The notes: generated by a model from the letters alone, not told the origin. A DNA stretch of 6,995 nucleotides from JBHIET01 sp046760785 (GCA_046760785.1 JBHIET010000117.1:1-6995), one strand, 5' to 3'; shown: positions 1 through 5,783, counted from the stretch's first letter. Translations and numbers: made by a program.

Positions 1-122
1 TCTGCCGTCTGGCATTTCGAAGGCAGAATCAGTCCCATGTGGCGTCAAAAGCCACTAGGCGGAGCACCTTCGAGACTTCCGCAGTCTGGCAGTTTGAATT
101 GCGAAAGGCTCTCTACTCGTAG
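1..122 (+). pseudogene. Possible decayed or frameshifted C-terminal tail of an upstream gene
   Basis: Two related coding-like segments lie about 77 bases apart. Positions 1-21 read SAVWHFE and positions 78-98 read SAVWQFE. They differ only at third codon positions (tct/tcc, gcc/gca, cat/cag, ttc/ttt), the pattern expected of duplicated coding sequence. They lie in different frames, because 77 is not a multiple of three, so an indel between them is needed to join them. The second segment continues as ELRKALYS and stops at TAG 120-122. The most natural reading is the repeat-containing end of a gene that begins left of the window and has been frameshifted. It could equally be a non-coding dispersed repeat that happens to be open. 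No family was recognised. Confidence 0.25.
71..92. repeat. Short palindromic repeat core related to the repeats near 5530 and 6710
   Basis: The sequence CGAGACTTC at 71-79 recurs exactly at 5528-5536 and 6709-6717. Here it forms part of an inverted repeat, AGACT (73-77 region) facing AGTCT (83-87 region). The shared core is only nine bases, so membership of the same dispersed family is tentative. Confidence 0.25.
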
Positions 123-199
123 AAAAAGTCGTGGTGTGGGCAGACGGACGGGTTGAGGTACATGGCCTTCTGGACGGCAGCGAAGCGGCACAATTTGGT
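113..199 (-). pseudogene. Possible C-terminal remnant of a minus-strand gene
   Basis: Between an in-frame TAA (202-200) and TAG (115-113) the minus strand is open for 28 codons, ending MYLNPSVCPHHDFFYE. Nearly every codon has C or G in the wobble position (TTC, GCC, GTC, CAG, AAG, GCC, TAC, CTC, AAC, CCG, TCC, GTC, TGC), as in the intact genes of this window, so the stretch looks translated rather than random. It is too short to be recognised and has no visible ribosome binding site of its own. It may be the surviving 3' end of a lost gene. Its stop lies within a few bases of the stop of the plus-strand tail (120-122), so the two would meet tail to tail. Confidence 0.25.
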
Positions 200-247
200 T
201 TAGCCGGTTTGAGAAGCGAGTGAAAGCGAGGCTGGGGGCGGGGAGGG

Positions 248-1399
248 GTGAACTGGCAGACTAGACGACTGCTCTTCTTGTTCTCCGACACGGGAGGTGG
301 GCATCGCAGCGCAGCGCATGCGGTGGCCCAGGCACTACAAGACCTCCACGGTGAGCAGGCCCGGGTCGAACTGGTGGATGCACTGGTTGAGCACGCACCC
401 TGGCCCCTCAACCATTCGGGCAATATTTACCCCTACATGGTTCGACTGAGAGGCTGGCCTTGGGCAGTTGGCTGGCATCTTTCCAATGGGCCACGCCGGG
501 TCGTGCTGCTCACAACAGGCTGGTGGCTGCTGATGCGCACGGCAGTTCTGCGGCTCCTGCGCAGCCATCCCGCAGACGCCATCATCTGCTGCCACCCGGC
601 CCTCAACGATCCGATCCTGCGAACGCTGACCAAGGCCAAGGTCAGGACAGCCCTGATCACTCTGGTGACCGACCTGATCGCCATCCACGCTTTTTGGTTC
701 GCGCCGAAGGCAACCCGCTGTCTTGTGCCAACTGCAAGGGCCCGCCAGCGAGCCCTGGCCTGTGGGCTGCTTGCAGAGCGTGTCCTGGTGACCGGTCTGC
801 CGGTGAGCCCGCGTTTCGTCGTGGCCGCACAGGAAGACCCCCTTGCCGTCCGGCAGCGGCTGGGGCTGGAGCCAGGCCTGCCGGTAGTGCTACTGGTGAG
901 TGGAGCGGAGGGCATGGGGCCATTGCGTCGCCTGTGCAAGACAGTAGCAGATAGCGGTGTGCAGGCCCAGTTGGTGGTGATCACAGGGCGCAACGAGCGG
1001 CTGCGGGCCAGGCTAGCCGCTGAGACGTGGCCACTGCCAGTGCAGGTGGAGGGTTTCGTGCGCAACATGCACGAATGGATGCGAGCATCAGACCTATTGG
1101 TGACCAAGGCCGGTCCCAGCACTCTCAGCGAGGCGTTGGTGATGGGATTGCCGATGGTGTTGAGCGGCGCGTTGCCAGGCCAGGAGCGGCCCAACGTGAA
1201 CTACGTCGTACAGGCAGGTGCTGGGGTCTGGGCACCGACACCCAGACGAGTGGCGGCGGTGGTACGAGAATTGCTGGCTCCCGGCAACCGGAGGCTTGCA
1301 CAGATGGCCGTTCGTGCCCGAGCACTGGCCCAACCCGACGCTGCCCGGCGCGTGGCAGAGATCGTATGGGCTGCCGCCGGCGGAAAGTTGGCTCAATAG
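248..1399 (+). CDS. GT28 glycosyltransferase, MGDG-synthase/diacylglycerol glycosyltransferase type
   Basis: This 383-residue protein matches the membrane-surface GT-B enzymes that transfer glucose or galactose from a UDP-sugar to diacylglycerol (UgtP and plant MGDG synthase); MurG is a more distant relative. The N-terminal half begins with the family loop FSDTGGGH (residues 12-19), which contacts acceptor and donor, and carries TDLIAIHAFWFAP (141-153), the usual TD..HxxW region. The C-terminal nucleotide-sugar domain has VTGLPVSPRF (181-190), TKAGPSTLSEALVMGLPMVL (286-305) and LPGQERPN (309-316). Length is typical of UgtP-like enzymes. The GTG start is the only candidate upstream of the conserved loop, because an in-frame TGA lies at 221-223. 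The purine-rich stretch before it (234-247) is crowded against the start, so no well-spaced Shine-Dalgarno is seen. The actual sugar and acceptor cannot be read from sequence. It probably contributes envelope glycolipids. Confidence 0.85.
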   Translation: MNWQTRRLLFLFSDTGGGHRSAAHAVAQALQDLHGEQARVELVDALVEHAPWPLNHSGNIYPYMVRLRGWPWAVGWHLSNGPRRVVLLTTGWWLLMRTAVLRLLRSHPADAIICCHPALNDPILRTLTKAKVRTALITLVTDLIAIHAFWFAPKATRCLVPTARARQRALACGLLAERVLVTGLPVSPRFVVAAQEDPLAVRQRLGLEPGLPVVLLVSGAEGMGPLRRLCKTVADSGVQAQLVVITGRNERLRARLAAETWPLPVQVEGFVRNMHEWMRASDLLVTKAGPSTLSEALVMGLPMVLSGALPGQERPNVNYVVQAGAGVWAPTPRRVAAVVRELLAPGNRRLAQMAVRARALAQPDAARRVAEIVWAAAGGKLAQ

Positions 1400-1416
1400 C
1401 CAACCTGTGCTACAAT
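1388..1416 (+). promoter_or_regulatory. Sigma70-type promoter for the small membrane protein gene
   Basis: A -35 box TTGGCT (1388-1393) and a -10 box TACAAT (1411-1416) are separated by 17 bases. They lie at the very end of the glycosyltransferase gene. The predicted leader is about 20 bases long. The -35 box is also the left arm of a perfect hairpin, TTGGCT-caat-AGCCAA (1388-1403), which spans the upstream stop codon (1397-1399). Confidence 0.5.
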
Positions 1417-1432
1417 TTCAGCATCACGTCTC

Positions 1433-1439
1433 AGGAGGT
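1433..1439 (+). promoter_or_regulatory. Strong ribosome binding site fixing a GTG start
   Basis: AGGAGGT ends five bases before GTG 1445 and decides that start. The bases GGTAACC (1437-1443) are self-complementary, but the palindrome is short and its effect on initiation is unknown. Confidence 0.75.
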
Positions 1440-1444
1440 AACCT

Positions 1445-1828
1445 GTGGAAAGGAAGTTCAAAGTTCCACGAATCATCGGTACCATCTGGAAGATCCTGGC
1501 CTGGATCGTGCTCATCGCCGGCATCCTTGCCTCCATCGGCATGCTGCTGACGAGCATCTTCGGAGGCGGGATGATGGAGCAGTTCGGCCCACGGCAGGGT
1601 CGGATGCCCTGGGCTCCGTGGGCTTTCGGCGTGATGGGAGGGATCGCCGGATTCATCGTCTCACTGATTGCTACGATCATGTACTCCCTGGCGCTGTACG
1701 CCGTCGGTGAACTCATCTACCTGCTGCTTGCGGTCGAGGAGAACACGCGCCTGGCGGCGCAGTGGATCCGGACACACTCTGCACCTGCGGCCTATCCTCC
1801 TCCACCCCCTCCCGTACCGCAGTCTTGA
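1445..1828 (+). CDS. Small two-helix membrane protein with proline-rich tail, function unknown
   Basis: The 127-residue product has a short basic N-terminus (MERKFKVPR), a first hydrophobic helix at about residues 13-38, and a glycine/methionine/proline-rich linker (39-58). A second long hydrophobic segment spans about 59-97 and ends with YSLALYAVGELIYLLLAVEE (80-99). A short amphipathic piece follows (ENTRLAAQWIRTH), then a proline-rich tail with six consecutive prolines (118-123). The positive-inside rule suggests both ends are cytoplasmic. The architecture resembles small hypothetical membrane proteins that I associate with Chloroflexota, but no named family was recognised. It has its own promoter and a consensus ribosome binding site. 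The glycosyltransferase gene ends 45 bases upstream, so partial co-transcription is possible. A link to envelope lipids is speculation from position only. Confidence 0.75.
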   Translation: MERKFKVPRIIGTIWKILAWIVLIAGILASIGMLLTSIFGGGMMEQFGPRQGRMPWAPWAFGVMGGIAGFIVSLIATIMYSLALYAVGELIYLLLAVEENTRLAAQWIRTHSAPAAYPPPPPPVPQS

Positions 1829-1832
1829 AGAG

Positions 1833-1863
1833 CACAGCCCCGGTCTCCTTAACCGGGGCTGTG
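1833..1863. terminator. Perfect 12-bp hairpin between convergent genes
   Basis: CACAGCCCCGGT (1833-1844) and ACCGGGGCTGTG (1852-1863) form a perfect 12-bp GC-rich stem with a 7-base loop. It lies five bases after the membrane protein stop and about 30 bases beyond the purA stop on the other strand, so it is well placed as a bidirectional terminator. No clear run of T follows it on either strand. It may therefore act as a U-less terminator or as a 3'-end stabiliser. Confidence 0.7.
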
Positions 1864-1895
1864 AATGTTCACCACGTCCCGATTCTCACGGGAGG

Positions 1896-3188
1896 CTACA
1901 CAACTGTCTGCTCCCGCTCGGGTCCGACGCCGATGAACGTTATCGGCACACCCACCCGTTCCTCGATCAGCGCCACGTACTCACGTGCAGCAGGGGGCAG
2001 ATCCTCACGGCTGCGAGCCCCGCTGATGTCCTCCACCCAGCCGGGCAGTTCCTCGTAGACCGGCTTCCACTGAGCCAGCGCTTCCACGCCGAACTCGGCT
2101 GGGAAGTACTCGGTGCGCTCACCACCTCGTTCGTAGGCCACAGCTACTTTGAGCCTCTCCAAACCACTCAACACGTCCAGTTTGGTCAATGCCAATTCAC
2201 CCAGGCCGTTGACCCGGGCGGCGTAGCGCAGGATAACGAGATCGAGCCAGCCACAGCGGCGCGGCCGCCCCGTCGTCGTCCCGTACTCATCCCACGGGTT
2301 AGCGCCAGTGCCGCGTATCCGGTCACCGATCTCATCCAGCAGTTCGGTCAGGAATGGACCCGCACCCACCCGGGTGGTATAGGCTTTGGCAACACCAATG
2401 ATACGAGAGACGTGCTTAGGTCCGAAGCCCAGCCCAGTCAGCGCACCGCCAGCCACGGTCGAGGAGCTGGTAACGTAGGGATAAGTCCCACGATCCAGGT
2501 CCAGCAGCAATCCCTGTGCCCCCTCGCAGAGCAGTGTCTTCCCGGCTGCTAGCGCTTCTCCCACCAGAGCCGATCCATCGGCCAGGTGGGGGGCCAGCCG
2601 CTGTGCATAAGCACAATATTTAGCCGCGGCCTGCTCCGGCGAGATCGGAGACGCCTCGTACCGTTCTTGCAGGCGGCGGTTGTGAGCCCGAACGCCGTCG
2701 GCCACGCGCTCGGCAAAGTGCTCTGGCTTGGCCATGTCACCGGCACGCAGGTTGACGCGAGCCGCCTTGTCGGCATAGGCAGGGCCTATGCCCCGCCTCG
2801 TCGTACCGAGAGCACTTCGGCCCCGAGCCTCCTCTCGTGCCCCGTCGAGAGCGCAGTGAGTGGGCAGGATAATGTGTGCAGCCGCGCTTAACTTCAGATG
2901 CGAAGGCCCCACGTCCAGGCCAAGTGCCGCCAACTCGTCCATCTCCGCCACTAGATGTTCCGGGTTGACCACCACCCCCGCGCCGATGAGACAGGTAACA
3001 GTTGGGTACAGAATACCCGAAGGCACCAGGTGCAACCTGAGCGTGTGCCCCTGGGCCACTACCGTGTGACCGGCATTGTCACCGCCGTTGAAACGGGCGA
3101 CAAGTTGGACTTCGCGTGCCAGCGCATCCACTACGCGTCCCTTTCCCTCATCGCCCCACTGAGTGCCCACTACGATGGTTACAGGCAT
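1896..3188 (-). CDS. purA: Adenylosuccinate synthetase
   Basis: The enzyme joins IMP and aspartate using GTP to form adenylosuccinate, the first committed step from IMP to AMP, in the cytoplasm. The 430-residue length is typical. Visible signatures are GTQWGDEGKGR (8-18) with catalytic Asp13, GGDNAGHT (35-42) with catalytic His41, GTTRRGIGPAYADK (128-141), CEGAQGLLLDLDRGTYPYVT (221-240), the GTTTGRPRRCGW region (303-314), LTKLDVLSG (334-342) and the C-terminal ITFIGVGPEREQTVV. Asp13 and His41 carry the same numbers as in E. coli PurA. The reading frame is open further upstream to an ATG at 3281, but ATG 3188 is chosen because AGGAGG sits seven bases before it and the protein then begins MPVTIVVGTQWGDEGKG as the family does. 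The extra upstream residues are really leader and promoter. It is transcribed alone, divergently from ptsH. Confidence 0.97.
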   Translation of the reverse strand: MPVTIVVGTQWGDEGKGRVVDALAREVQLVARFNGGDNAGHTVVAQGHTLRLHLVPSGILYPTVTCLIGAGVVVNPEHLVAEMDELAALGLDVGPSHLKLSAAAHIILPTHCALDGAREEARGRSALGTTRRGIGPAYADKAARVNLRAGDMAKPEHFAERVADGVRAHNRRLQERYEASPISPEQAAAKYCAYAQRLAPHLADGSALVGEALAAGKTLLCEGAQGLLLDLDRGTYPYVTSSSTVAGGALTGLGFGPKHVSRIIGVAKAYTTRVGAGPFLTELLDEIGDRIRGTGANPWDEYGTTTGRPRRCGWLDLVILRYAARVNGLGELALTKLDVLSGLERLKVAVAYERGGERTEYFPAEFGVEALAQWKPVYEELPGWVEDISGARSREDLPPAAREYVALIEERVGVPITFIGVGPEREQTVV

Positions 3189-3195
3189 GGCATTT

Positions 3196-3201
3196 CCTCC
3201 T
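3196..3201 (-). promoter_or_regulatory. purA ribosome binding site
   Basis: On the minus strand AGGAGG lies seven bases before ATG 3188. It supports this start over the in-frame ATG at 3281, which falls inside the promoter region. Confidence 0.85.
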
Positions 3202-3212
3202 GACACAACGTG

Positions 3213-3245
3213 AGGCGGTGCGGGGAAACCGACACCGCCTTCCCC
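3213..3245 (-). promoter_or_regulatory. purA leader with two mutually exclusive hairpins
   Basis: On the transcript the order is GGGGAA (3245-3240), GGCGGTG (3239-3233), TTCCCC (3227-3222), CACCGCC (3220-3214). GGGGAA can pair with TTCCCC, and GGCGGTG with CACCGCC. The two stems interleave, so both could form only as a very tight pseudoknot; otherwise they exclude one another. The first arm lies at the predicted transcription start. A regulatory role is inferred, and no known riboswitch class was recognised. Confidence 0.4.
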
Positions 3246-3249
3246 ATTA

Positions 3250-3278
3250 ATCATACACGAAAATGGAGTAGGTGTCAA
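3250..3278 (-). promoter_or_regulatory. purA promoter, near consensus
   Basis: Read on the minus strand, TTGACA (3278-3273) is followed after exactly 17 bases by TATGAT (3255-3250). This is six of six and five of six matches to the sigma70 consensus. Transcription would begin near 3243, giving a leader of about 55 bases that contains the paired segments at 3245-3213 and the ribosome binding site. Confidence 0.75.
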
Positions 3279-3337
3279 CACAGGAGTAACATCACGGCAG
3301 TGCGCCAGACGATGTCCTCGGAACGGATTAACTCGAT

Positions 3338-3366
3338 TTGACCTCTGCGTCTTTTGGTGGTAAATT
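3338..3366 (+). promoter_or_regulatory. Candidate ptsH-ptsI promoter
   Basis: TTGACC (3338-3343) and TAAATT (3361-3366) are 17 bases apart, matching the consensus at five and four positions. The predicted start near 3373 gives a leader of roughly 80 bases before GTG 3453. It is the best promoter pair in the divergent purA/ptsH spacer on this strand. Confidence 0.55.
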
Positions 3367-3371
3367 GGCGC

Positions 3372-3389
3372 TCAATACGTATTCATTGA
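3372..3389. promoter_or_regulatory. Possible operator palindrome at the ptsH transcription start
   Basis: The perfect 10-base palindrome AATACGTATT (3374-3383) lies just after the predicted -10 box. TCAAT (3372-3376) and ATTGA (3385-3389) form an overlapping dyad. A repressor site here would block initiation, but no regulator is identified and a 10-base palindrome can arise by chance. Confidence 0.3.
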
Positions 3390-3452
3390 AGCCCCGGACT
3401 GGGGGTCGTCGAGTGGCCATTTGATCGCGACCTAACACGGAGCACATGACTG

Positions 3453-3722
3453 GTGCCAGAGATCACATTGACGGTCAACCACGAGGTAGGTCTGCACGCC
3501 CGGCCTGCCGCGCTATTCGTTCAAACCGCCAAGCAGTTCAATTGCAGCATCAAGGTCACGCACGATGAGAAAGAAGCGAACGCCAAGAGCATCCTCAGCG
3601 TCCTGGCGCTGGGAGTCGAGCAGGGGGCCGTGATCACCATCAGCACTAAGGGGAAGGACGCCGACCAGGCGCTGGAGGCGTTGGAGGCGTTGATCGAGAG
3701 CAATTTCGGGGAGAGGGAATGA
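3453..3722 (+). CDS. ptsH: Phosphocarrier protein HPr
   Basis: HPr accepts a phosphoryl group from enzyme I and passes it to PTS enzyme II domains or to other acceptors, in the cytoplasm. The 89-residue protein has the active-site sequence GLHARPAA (13-20) with His15. The NAKSILSVLALGV segment (43-55) places a serine exactly at residue 46, the regulatory position phosphorylated by HPr kinase in Firmicutes. Whether such a kinase exists in this organism is unknown. The GTG start is used because the nearby ATG at 3446 is in another frame and this start gives the normal HPr N-terminus. Only a weak GGAG (3439-3442) precedes it, ten bases away. The stop overlaps the ptsI start (ATGA), so translation is probably coupled. 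Confidence 0.93.
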   Translation: MPEITLTVNHEVGLHARPAALFVQTAKQFNCSIKVTHDEKEANAKSILSVLALGVEQGAVITISTKGKDADQALEALEALIESNFGERE

Positions 3723-5446
3723 ACAGGCTGCACGGTATCGCCGCATCACGCGGTATGGCCATCGGGCCGGCCTTTCGCTTCCGGCGGGCTGACCTACGCT
3801 TTGAGCGCTGCACGGTGGATGACCCGGCCACCGAGTGGGCACGTTTTGAGGCCGCACTGGAGATAGCCCGCGAGCAACTGACCGACGTACACGCCAGGGC
3901 GAGGGCTGAATCCGGGGCCAAGCAGGCTGCCATCTTCCAGGCCCACGCGCTGATGCTCGAGGACCCCAAACTGCTGAACGCTGTACGGACGGCCATCGAG
4001 GAGCAACACATCAACGTCGAGGCGGCACTGAGTGATGCCGCCGAGACGCATGCGCAGATGCTGGAGACGTTGGATGATGAGTACTTCAGCACTCGCACCG
4101 CCGATGTGCGCGACGTCGCGACCCGCGTCCTCCGCATCCTCCTCGGCGTGGCCGAATCCCCCACCGCTGGACTGACCATCCCCTCCATCATCCTGGCCCG
4201 CGATCTGACCCCTTCCGACACGGTGATGCTGGACAAATCGTTGGTGCTAGGCTTCTGCACCGCCGAGGGGGGCGCGACTTCCCACACGGCCACCCTGGCC
4301 CGAGGCCTGGGACTGCCAGCCGTCGTGGGGACCGGCCCGGACGTCCTTGAAATCCACGACGGCGCGACACTGGTGCTGGATGGCAATGACGGCACACTGC
4401 TGGTGGAACCGGGCGAAGAGATAGTAGCGGAGTATCGGGCACGACAGGCGGTGGCGGCCACGGCGCTGGCACAGGCACGCCAGATGGCTCACGGGCCCGC
4501 CGTCACCCGCGACGGTCACCGCGTTGAGGTCGTCGCCAACATCGGCAACGTGGAGGGAGCACAGGCGGCGCTGGAGGCCGGCGCGGAGGGAGTGGGCCTC
4601 TTGCGCACGGAGTTCCTCTACCTGGAACGCGATCACCTGCCCGACGAAGAAGAGCAATACCGCGCCTACCGGGCCATCGTAGACGTGTTCGGCGACCTTC
4701 CGGTCATTTTGCGCACGCTGGACATCGGCGGCGACAAGGAGCTACCCTATCTAGAATTGCCCCAGGAGATGAACCCTTTCTTGGGCCTGCGGGCCATTCG
4801 GCTGTGCCTGGCGCAGCCCGAACTGTTCAAGCCACAATTGCGGGCAGCGCTGCGGGCAGGAGCTGGACGCAACCTCAAGTTGATGTTCCCGATGGTGGCG
4901 ACAGTCGCCGAAGTACAGGCCGCTCGGGCGGTGCTGGAGGAATGCCGTGCCGAACTGCTGACCGAGGGACAACCAGTGGCGGAAGAGATGGAAGTTGGGA
5001 TCATGGTCGAGGTTCCCGCCGCTGCGCTGATGGCCGATCACCTGGCGGCCGAGGTGGATTTCTTCTCCATCGGCACCAACGATCTGAGCCAATACACGTT
5101 GGCGGCCGACCGCACCAACGCCCAGGTGGCTTCCCTGGTGAGCGGGGTTCAGCCCGCTGTGTTGCGGCTTGTCCACGGTGTCATCGCCACCGCTCACGCG
5201 CAGGGTAAGTGGGTAGGACTGTGCGGCGAACTGGCCGGCGAGCCGTTGGCGATCCCCATTCTACTTGGCCTGGGGCTCGACGGGTTCAGCATGAATCCGC
5301 CCGCCATCCCCGTGGCCAAACAGATCATCCGTGCCCTCACGTTGGATGAGGCACGAGAAATGGCCCAGACCGCCCTAGAACTGGACGGCCCCGACGCAGT
5401 GCGGGCACTGGTCCAGGAGCGGGTGCCTGTAGCCAACGTAGGGTAG
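3719..5446 (+). CDS. ptsI: Phosphoenolpyruvate-protein phosphotransferase (PTS enzyme I)
   Basis: Enzyme I autophosphorylates from phosphoenolpyruvate and transfers the phosphoryl group to HPr. The 575 residues cover the whole family. There is an N-terminal HPr-binding and phosphohistidine domain with GGATSHTATLARGLGLPAVVG (184-204, active His189), a linker, then the PEP-binding barrel. The barrel has LLRTEFLY (294-301, Arg296), ILRTLDIGGDK (330-340, Arg332), MNPFLGLRAIR (351-361), LMFPM (388-392), GIMVEVPAA (427-435, Glu431), FFSIGTNDLSQYTLAADRTN (448-467, Asp455) and GLCGELAG (500-507, Cys502). These key residues carry the same numbers as in E. coli enzyme I, so it should be active. Position 186 is Ala where E. 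coli has Arg, a common variation. ATG 3719 overlaps the ptsH stop. AGAGGG just upstream could bind ribosomes. No enzyme II gene accompanies the pair here. Confidence 0.96.
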   Translation: MNRLHGIAASRGMAIGPAFRFRRADLRFERCTVDDPATEWARFEAALEIAREQLTDVHARARAESGAKQAAIFQAHALMLEDPKLLNAVRTAIEEQHINVEAALSDAAETHAQMLETLDDEYFSTRTADVRDVATRVLRILLGVAESPTAGLTIPSIILARDLTPSDTVMLDKSLVLGFCTAEGGATSHTATLARGLGLPAVVGTGPDVLEIHDGATLVLDGNDGTLLVEPGEEIVAEYRARQAVAATALAQARQMAHGPAVTRDGHRVEVVANIGNVEGAQAALEAGAEGVGLLRTEFLYLERDHLPDEEEQYRAYRAIVDVFGDLPVILRTLDIGGDKELPYLELPQEMNPFLGLRAIRLCLAQPELFKPQLRAALRAGAGRNLKLMFPMVATVAEVQAARAVLEECRAELLTEGQPVAEEMEVGIMVEVPAAALMADHLAAEVDFFSIGTNDLSQYTLAADRTNAQVASLVSGVQPAVLRLVHGVIATAHAQGKWVGLCGELAGEPLAIPILLGLGLDGFSMNPPAIPVAKQIIRALTLDEAREMAQTALELDGPDAVRALVQERVPVANVG

Positions 5447-5461
5447 TCTCCGGACAGCCCT

Positions 5462-5521
5462 TCAGCGCTCCGTCTCCACCCCCACCTGGACCTCATGCGT
5501 CTCCTTCGGCGTGAGCGCCCC
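5462..5521 (-). pseudogene. Possible 3' end of a lost minus-strand gene
   Basis: Read on the minus strand, the sequence ending at TGA 5464-5462 translates as GALTPKETHEVQVGVETER. It has G or C at the wobble position of nearly all codons (CTC, ACG, CCG, AAG, GAG, ACG, GAG, GTC, CAG, GTG, GGG). The alternating hydrophobic VQVGV pattern looks like a final beta-strand. The frame runs straight into the repeat module at 5526-5578, as if the gene had been cut there. The fragment is too short to assign, and chance cannot be excluded. Confidence 0.3.
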
Positions 5522-5525
5522 TCGG

Positions 5526-5578
5526 CCCGAGACTTCGCCGAGCTCAGTCGAGGCGCTCGGGACGAAGGCTCAGGACAG
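5526..5578. repeat. Dispersed composite repeat, left copy
   Basis: The module begins CCCGAGACTTCGCCGAGC (5526-5543), which recurs without mismatch at 6707-6724. Its right part, 5556-5573, is found in inverted orientation at 6695-6712 with one mismatch in 18. GCTCAGGACAG (5568-5578) is found inverted at 6758-6768. Within the module CCCGAG (5526-5531) faces CTCGGG (5556-5561), and GAGCGCC (5513-5519) faces GGCGCTC (5552-5558), so it can fold into a hairpin. I associate this type of repeat from memory with Chloroflexota intergenic regions. Confidence 0.7.
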
Positions 5579-5592
5579 ACGGCCTAGAGACC

Positions 5593-5697
5593 CTATTCAA
5601 GAACAGTCTCGTCGTGGACGGCACAGGAAAATCGGCTTTCAAAGCCGACGTGGTGATCGCGGCGGGCCGTATCGCCGTGGTGACCAAGAGCATCGAG
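5593..5697 (+). pseudogene. Truncated N-terminus of a D-aminoacylase-like amidohydrolase
   Basis: The frame reads LFKNSLVVDGTGKSAF followed by KADVVIAAGRIAVVTKSIE. This is the typical first beta-strand region of N-acyl-D-amino-acid deacylases and related metal-dependent amidohydrolases (compare the family pattern LI.NG.VVDGTG.P...DV.I..GRI..IG). Those enzymes are about 480-550 residues. Here only about 35 codons remain. The expected start codon is missing, because the repeat module ends just upstream. Nothing resembling the HxH metal-binding motif follows before the hydrolase gene. The frame stays open into the downstream gene, so the remnant could be mistaken for an extended N-terminus of it. 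The identification rests on pattern recognition of a short segment. Confidence 0.55.
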
Positions 5698-5776
5698 CAA
5701 AAGTCGCCGCACAGAGAGAATAGCCAGAGGAACAGTAGTAATTGCAGTTACTTCGGGTCCCAGCATCATAACCAAG

Positions 5777-5783
5777 AAAGGAG
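5777..5783 (+). promoter_or_regulatory. Ribosome binding site for the pentein hydrolase gene
   Basis: AAAGGAG ends seven bases before ATG 5791. It argues for this start rather than the in-frame GTG at 5614, which lies inside the amidohydrolase remnant. Confidence 0.8.

Noticed and set aside
433..1194. Long minus-strand open frame over the glycosyltransferase gene
   Set aside because: It has a low-complexity Arg/Ser/Thr composition typical of antisense frames in GC-rich genes, and the plus strand carries full GT28 motifs.
1668..2552. Plus-strand frame overlapping the membrane protein gene and antisense to purA
   Set aside because: It crosses the terminator hairpin and lies opposite conserved PurA motifs, so it is a shadow frame.
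3189..3281. 31-residue N-terminal extension of PurA from ATG 3281
   Set aside because: It would contain the -10 box, leader and ribosome binding site, and known PurA proteins begin at the MPVTIVVGTQWGDEGKG region.
3446..3475. ATG at 3446 as ptsH start
   Set aside because: It is in a different frame from HPr and lies only seven bases before the GTG that begins the conserved protein.
3646..4461. Long minus-strand frame antisense to ptsI
   Set aside because: It is rich in Ser, Ala and Arg with no motif, and lies opposite well-conserved enzyme I sequence.
5492..5515. Hairpin CTCATGC/GCGTGAG as a ptsI terminator
   Set aside because: The stem is short, contains a wobble pair and has no T run. 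It also lies within a coding-like minus-strand tail.
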